Source: an uncultured Clostridium sp. | Lineage (GTDB): Bacteria > Bacillota > Clostridia > Lachnospirales > Lachnospiraceae | Direction of reading: 5' to 3' | NCBI GenBank assembly: GCA_958442925.1 | Contig: CAUCIO010000088.1 | Location: 1 to 8,768, forward strand | Length of the DNA stretch: 8,768 nt | Shown: positions 5,538 to 8,768 of the stretch, in pieces | Layout: every line of letters begins with the position of its first letter | Position numbering within the stretch: the first letter of the stretch is position 1 | Translations under genes and position numbers: made by a program | The notes under the pieces: model-generated | What the model saw: only the letters and a program-made list of their open reading frames with translations | Databases searched by the model: none | What the model was told of the DNA's origin: nothing

Positions 5538-6401
5538 CTACTCTGTAAAATTTTTGAATCCAAGTCCAAACACCTCTGACGTATCTGTCACCATCACAAA
5601 AGCATTGGGATCTGCTTCGTAAACAATCCTTTTCAGGCGGCTGAACTGTGATTTTCTTACTGTGCACAGAAGCACGTTTGTGTCTTTCTTACTATATGCT
5701 CCTCTGGCTGGAATCAAGGTTGTCGTCCGATCCAGATCCCTGATGACCTTGTCTGAAATATCATCTGGATTAGATGTGATAATAGTAGCCATACTTCCAG
5801 CCTCTCCGCCGTAAATAATCGTATCGATAACTTTCGTCTGCGCATAGAGAGCAATCATACCAAACAGAGCCGCCTCAATATTTCCAAATACAAAAATAGA
5901 CACAGCCAGAATTATCCCGTCCACAATCATAAGAGCCCGCCCAATTGACATGTGCGGACGTTTTTTCTGCAGCACATATCCCAGGATATCTGTACCTCCT
6001 GTGGTGCTGCCAGCCATAAAAATGAGAGCCATTCCTGCGCCCACAATGACGCCTCCGTAAAGGCTGCATAAAAGCCTGTCACCTGAGTAAGCCGGCACTA
6101 CCAACGGAACTACGAAGTCCAGAACCAGTGAACACAATGTTGTGGTTACTGCTGTGGAGACAGCGAATTTCTTGCTGAGATAAAACCAGGCCAGAGCTAA
6201 CAGCGGTACGTTCAGCAGCAAAGTCAGAATTCCTACTGGAAGCCCTGTGACATAATTGACCATCAAAGCCACGCCTGTAGCGCCTCCAGGAGCGATATTG
6301 GCAGGTACCACAAAAACGTAGGTTCCTACTCCATATATAAACGATCCCAGAAGCAAAAGGCTAATATCCTTCCACATTTCTTTTCCAGTTATTTTCTCCA
6401 T
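5538..6401 (-). CDS. YitT-family membrane protein (DUF161 plus DUF2179)
   Basis: This is an integral membrane protein of the YitT family, whose transport substrate or function is not established. The 287 residues give about five or six hydrophobic segments (about 12-34, 53-75, 82-104, 113-131, 154-173, 176-190). The hallmark PANIAPGGATGVA lies at 33-45 near the first segment, and MAGSTTGGTDILGYVLQKK at 129-147. A soluble C-terminal domain at about 205-280 (DUF2179, ending EADPNAFVMVTDTSEVFG) is a small alpha/beta fold found in many membrane proteins. The ATG at 6399-6401 has AGGGAAGGGA just upstream. A longer reading from 6479 would run through the guaB terminator hairpin and is not credible. 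It lies 110 bases after guaB, separated from it by that terminator. I found no convincing promoter of its own, so partial read-through from guaB may supply expression. Confidence 0.9.
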   Translation of the reverse strand: MEKITGKEMWKDISLLLLGSFIYGVGTYVFVVPANIAPGGATGVALMVNYVTGLPVGILTLLLNVPLLALAWFYLSKKFAVSTAVTTTLCSLVLDFVVPLVVPAYSGDRLLCSLYGGVIVGAGMALIFMAGSTTGGTDILGYVLQKKRPHMSIGRALMIVDGIILAVSIFVFGNIEAALFGMIALYAQTKVIDTIIYGGEAGSMATIITSNPDDISDKVIRDLDRTTTLIPARGAYSKKDTNVLLCTVRKSQFSRLKRIVYEADPNAFVMVTDTSEVFGLGFKNFTE

Positions 6402-6438
6402 GAAAATTCCCTTCCCTTTCCTCAGTTTCCTTCTCGGT

Positions 6439-6467
6439 AAAACAGGTGATGCTGAAAGCATCACCTG
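6439..6467 (-). terminator. Intrinsic terminator of guaB
   Basis: CAGGTGATGCT (6443-6453) and AGCATCACCTG (6457-6467) form a perfect 11-bp stem with a three-base loop. Four T residues (6439-6442) follow on the minus strand. It lies 44 bases past the guaB stop codon and before the yitT-family start. Confidence 0.85.
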
Positions 6468-6510
6468 CGTATCTTGCAAACTGCGGCTCTTATGTCAGAA
6501 ACCCCTTCTT

Positions 6511-7965
6511 TTACTGCTCAATGCTGTAGTTCGGCGCCTCTTTTGTAATATGGATATCATGAGGATGGCTTTCCTTCAGGGAGGCAGCAGAAATCTTCAC
6601 AAATTTTCCTGTCTCCTGAAGAGTTGGAATGTCAGAAGCTCCGCAGTATCCCATTCCTGCACGCAGGCCGCCCAGAAGCTGGAATACTGTATCCTCTACC
6701 ATTCCCTTATAAGCAACTCGGCCTTCTACTCCCTCTGGAACCAGCTTTTTAGCATCTGTCTGGAAATAGCGATCCTTGCTGCCGTTCTCCATGGCTGCAA
6801 TGGAACCCATACCGCGGTATACCTTGTATTTTCTTCCCTGATACAGTTCAAAAGTTCCCGGACTCTCATCGCATCCTGCAAAGAGGGAGCCCATCATACA
6901 TACGCTTCCGCCTGCAGCAATCGCCTTTGTGATATCTCCGGAATATTTGATTCCTCCATCCGCAATAATCGGAATTCCGTACTCCTTCGCTACTGCATAG
7001 CAATCCATGATAGCTGAAATCTGAGGTACACCTATTCCGGCAACCACACGGGTAGTACAGATGGATCCAGGTCCAATACCGACCTTGACAGCGTCAACGC
7101 CAGCTTCAATTAAAGCCTTCGCTGCCTCTCCTGTTGCCACGTTTCCGGCAATTACCTGCACATCCGGATATGTTTCTTTGATCATCTGCACGCAGCGGAT
7201 TACATTTGCAGAATGGCCGTGAGCGGAATCCAGTACAATAACGTCAACCTTTGCATTTACAAGGGCCTCTACTCTCTCCAGCACATTAGCTGTAATACCT
7301 ACAGCAGCTCCGCAGAGAAGTCTTCCCTGTGCGTCCTTGGCTGACAGAGGATACTTAATCTGCTTTTCAATGTCCTTGATAGTGATCAGTCCCTTTAAGT
7401 TAAAGTCATCATCTACAATCGGAAGCTTCTCCACTCTGGCCTTGGCAAGAATCCTCTTCGCCTCAAGCATGGTAGTTCCTTCTTTAGCTGTAACCAGATT
7501 TTCAGAAGTCATGCACTCTTTGATCTTCTTAGAGTAATCTTCCTCAAACTTCAGATCACGGTTTGTGATAATTCCTACCAGCTTCCTGCCCTCTGTAATC
7601 GGAACGCCGGAAATACGGAATTTTCCCATCAGCTCATCTGCATCTTTCAACGTATGCTCCGGGGATAAATAGAATGGATCTGTGATGACTCCATTTTCAG
7701 AACGCTTTACCTTGTCCACCTCTTCTGCCTGCTCCTTGATGGACATGTTCTTATGAATGATACCGATACCGCCCTGTCTTGCCATGGCAATCGCCATCCT
7801 GTGCTCTGTTACGGTGTCCATACCCGCACTCATAAGCGGAATATTGAGCTTAATCTTCTTAGTCAGGTAAGTGCTCAGATCAACCTGATTCGGAATTACT
7901 TCTGAATAGGCCGGCACCAGAAGGACATCATCAAACGTAATGCCATCACCGATAATTGTACCCAT
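6511..7965 (-). CDS. guaB: IMP dehydrogenase
   Basis: GuaB oxidises IMP to XMP with NAD+, the first committed and rate-limiting step of guanine nucleotide synthesis, in the cytoplasm. At 484 residues it has the normal length. The TIM-barrel catalytic domain is split by a pair of CBS domains at about 93-203. The catalytic cysteine is C303 in GIGPGSICTTR (296-306). IMP-binding ADGGI is at 335-339 and MGSLFAG at 358-364. The flap segment EGVEGRVAYKG lies at 411-421 and GGLRAGMGYCG at 432-442. The N-terminal FDDVLLVPAYS (11-21) is typical of the family. The ATG at 7963-7965 follows GTGAGGA at a good distance. It has its own promoter and terminator and therefore appears monocistronic. No guanine riboswitch or clear PurR box is visible in the AT-rich leader of about 64 bases. 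Confidence 0.98.
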   Translation of the reverse strand: MGTIIGDGITFDDVLLVPAYSEVIPNQVDLSTYLTKKIKLNIPLMSAGMDTVTEHRMAIAMARQGGIGIIHKNMSIKEQAEEVDKVKRSENGVITDPFYLSPEHTLKDADELMGKFRISGVPITEGRKLVGIITNRDLKFEEDYSKKIKECMTSENLVTAKEGTTMLEAKRILAKARVEKLPIVDDDFNLKGLITIKDIEKQIKYPLSAKDAQGRLLCGAAVGITANVLERVEALVNAKVDVIVLDSAHGHSANVIRCVQMIKETYPDVQVIAGNVATGEAAKALIEAGVDAVKVGIGPGSICTTRVVAGIGVPQISAIMDCYAVAKEYGIPIIADGGIKYSGDITKAIAAGGSVCMMGSLFAGCDESPGTFELYQGRKYKVYRGMGSIAAMENGSKDRYFQTDAKKLVPEGVEGRVAYKGMVEDTVFQLLGGLRAGMGYCGASDIPTLQETGKFVKISAASLKESHPHDIHITKEAPNYSIEQ

Positions 7966-8035
7966 TAATTTTTCCTCACTTTCGTATTAGTTTTATTAAT
8001 AAGTTTAATTAATAACATCGTTGTAATAGTAATTT

Positions 8036-8064
8036 ATTGTATCAATTTTAAAACAAGATGTCAA
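8036..8064 (-). promoter_or_regulatory. Near-consensus sigma-A promoter of guaB
   Basis: On the minus strand TTGACA (8059-8064) is an exact -35 box, the spacer is 17 bases, and TACAAT (8036-8041) is the -10 box. Transcription should start near 8029. The TGA within TTGACA is the stop codon of the sortase gene, so promoter and coding sequence overlap by a few bases. A strong promoter fits a highly expressed purine gene. Confidence 0.85.
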
Positions 8065-8768
8065 CACAGGGTGAGGAAAATTTTTGTCTTAGCTTGTTCT
8101 ATCACCTTCTTTTCTGTATTTCCTGTTTTTTCTATTTCTGCCTGAATAATCAGTCTTTGTTCTTTTCCATGGCAAGTGGATAAAGTCAGATACGTCTGTC
8201 CTGAATCTTCACTGCCTGATTCATAAGGAGCTTTATCCCGGCTGGCTGTCAGATATGCCTTCTGTACCTGGTACTCTGTCCACGCTCCTCCAAAGCAGAG
8301 ATAAATGGTTTTATTTTTTCTAAAGAACTCCTCCTCCCTGTACTTTTTTAGACTTCCAAACATTTCTCCAGACTTCATATTATGTCCGTAAATAACAGTA
8401 TTCTCTGAAGAAAAAGGAGGGCAGGAAGCCTCAAAAAAGAGACAGCCGCAAGAATTTTTCTCTCCTTCAAAGGTCTTGTTCAGGTATTCAGAATTATCCT
8501 TGGGATATACAACAGGATAATTGACAGACGTGCCTGGAATAAAAATCCATCCGGAATAGTCTGGATTGATCTGTGACAGTCTGCTTTCATCCGGAAGCGG
8601 AAGAAAAAAATCCGCTTCCGAAGCTGCTCCGCTTTTGCTCTCCGCTAGTCCGGCTATCTTCCTGGTAAACTGGTACTCCGCCTTCCCCCTTTGATCGCTT
8701 CGGTATTTCCCTGCAAGCAGAGCTGCGCTTAACAGCATAACGGAAAACAGAATAACCGCAGCTGCGGC
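8061..8768 (-). CDS. Class B-type sortase, N-terminus cut by window edge
   Basis: Sortases are membrane-anchored transpeptidases outside the cell that cut sorting signals and join proteins to peptidoglycan or to each other. The frame is open to base 8768, so the start is outside; an in-frame ATG at 8738 lies within the membrane segment and is unlikely to be the start. In the visible 235 residues, 1-19 are an N-terminal membrane anchor, then a charged stalk, then the barrel. The catalytic residues are all there: H129 in VIYGHNM, C199 in TLSTC and R205 in EQRLII. SGWIFIPGTSVNYPVV (72-87) and the YLNKTFEG segment support class B-type. Three cysteines, C107, C109 and C116, sit just before the catalytic histidine. 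The tail after the catalytic arginine is about 30 residues. No substrate with a sorting signal is in the window, so the target is unknown. Confidence 0.92.
   Translation of the reverse strand, partial: AAAAVILFSVMLLSAALLAGKYRSDQRGKAEYQFTRKIAGLAESKSGAASEADFFLPLPDESRLSQINPDYSGWIFIPGTSVNYPVVYPKDNSEYLNKTFEGEKNSCGCLFFEASCPPFSSENTVIYGHNMKSGEMFGSLKKYREEEFFRKNKTIYLCFGGAWTEYQVQKAYLTASRDKAPYESGSEDSGQTYLTLSTCHGKEQRLIIQAEIEKTGNTEKKVIEQAKTKIFLTLC
8592..8620. repeat. Perfect 10-bp inverted repeat inside the sortase gene
   Basis: CGGAAGCGGA (8592-8601) and TCCGCTTCCG (8611-8620) are exact complements around a nine-base A-rich loop. On the coding strand the loop is a run of seven T residues. The segment codes for the stalk (SEADFFLPLP). 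It is not placed to act as a terminator for any full gene. Confidence 0.75.

Noticed and set aside
6402..6479. Longer YitT-family protein starting at 6479.
   Set aside because: The extra 26 residues are read through the guaB terminator hairpin and lack family character; the ATG at 6401 has a ribosome site.
6400..7017. 205-codon plus-strand ORF opposite guaB.
   Set aside because: It is antisense to a fully conserved IMP dehydrogenase and its composition reflects the reversed codons.
7985..8029. AT-only inverted repeats in the guaB leader as a regulatory RNA.
   Set aside because: The stems are made only of A-T pairs, no terminator or known purine-sensing motif is present.
1..8768. CRISPR arrays, tRNA or rRNA genes, insertion sequences, phage genes.
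   Set aside because: No spaced repeats, cloverleaf, transposase or phage-type reading frame is visible on either strand.

Overview
The window looks like chromosomal DNA of a spore-forming, low-to-moderate GC Firmicute, most likely a gut Lachnospiraceae-type Clostridia. The grounds are a GerA/SpoVAF-type spore germination protein, a class B sortase, a TcdA with Firmicute-like features, a two-domain glutamine-dependent NAD synthetase, Firmicute-style AGGAGG ribosome sites and textbook sigma-A promoters. The genus call is inference from protein style only.

Layout from left to right: nadE (minus, cut by the left edge, its own extended -10 promoter); tcdA (minus); a gene-free stretch of about 400 bases (2100-2499) with a strong minus-strand promoter, a 78-nt leader ending in a strong terminator, and a hairpin plus a possible 18-codon leader peptide just before tcdA; spoVAF-like germination gene (the only plus-strand gene); a convergent mocR-type GntR/aminotransferase regulator (minus) whose last codons form the shared terminator hairpin; a YitT-family membrane protein (minus) with a bidirectional terminator behind it; guaB (minus) with its own promoter and terminator; and a class B sortase (minus) cut by the right edge.

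The genes are mostly single transcription units, not one pathway. IMP dehydrogenase uses NAD+, which NAD synthetase makes, and TcdA modifies tRNA, but nothing in the sequence ties them into one system. Two promoters (for nadE and guaB) have their -35 boxes inside the last codons of the upstream gene, so these units are packed tightly without being operons.

I do not see a clear undescribed multi-gene system. The points most worth a second look are the promoter-leader-terminator unit upstream of tcdA (attenuator or small RNA), the possible leader peptide and hairpin at the tcdA start, and the MocR regulator in which the lysine expected to hold pyridoxal phosphate reads as arginine.
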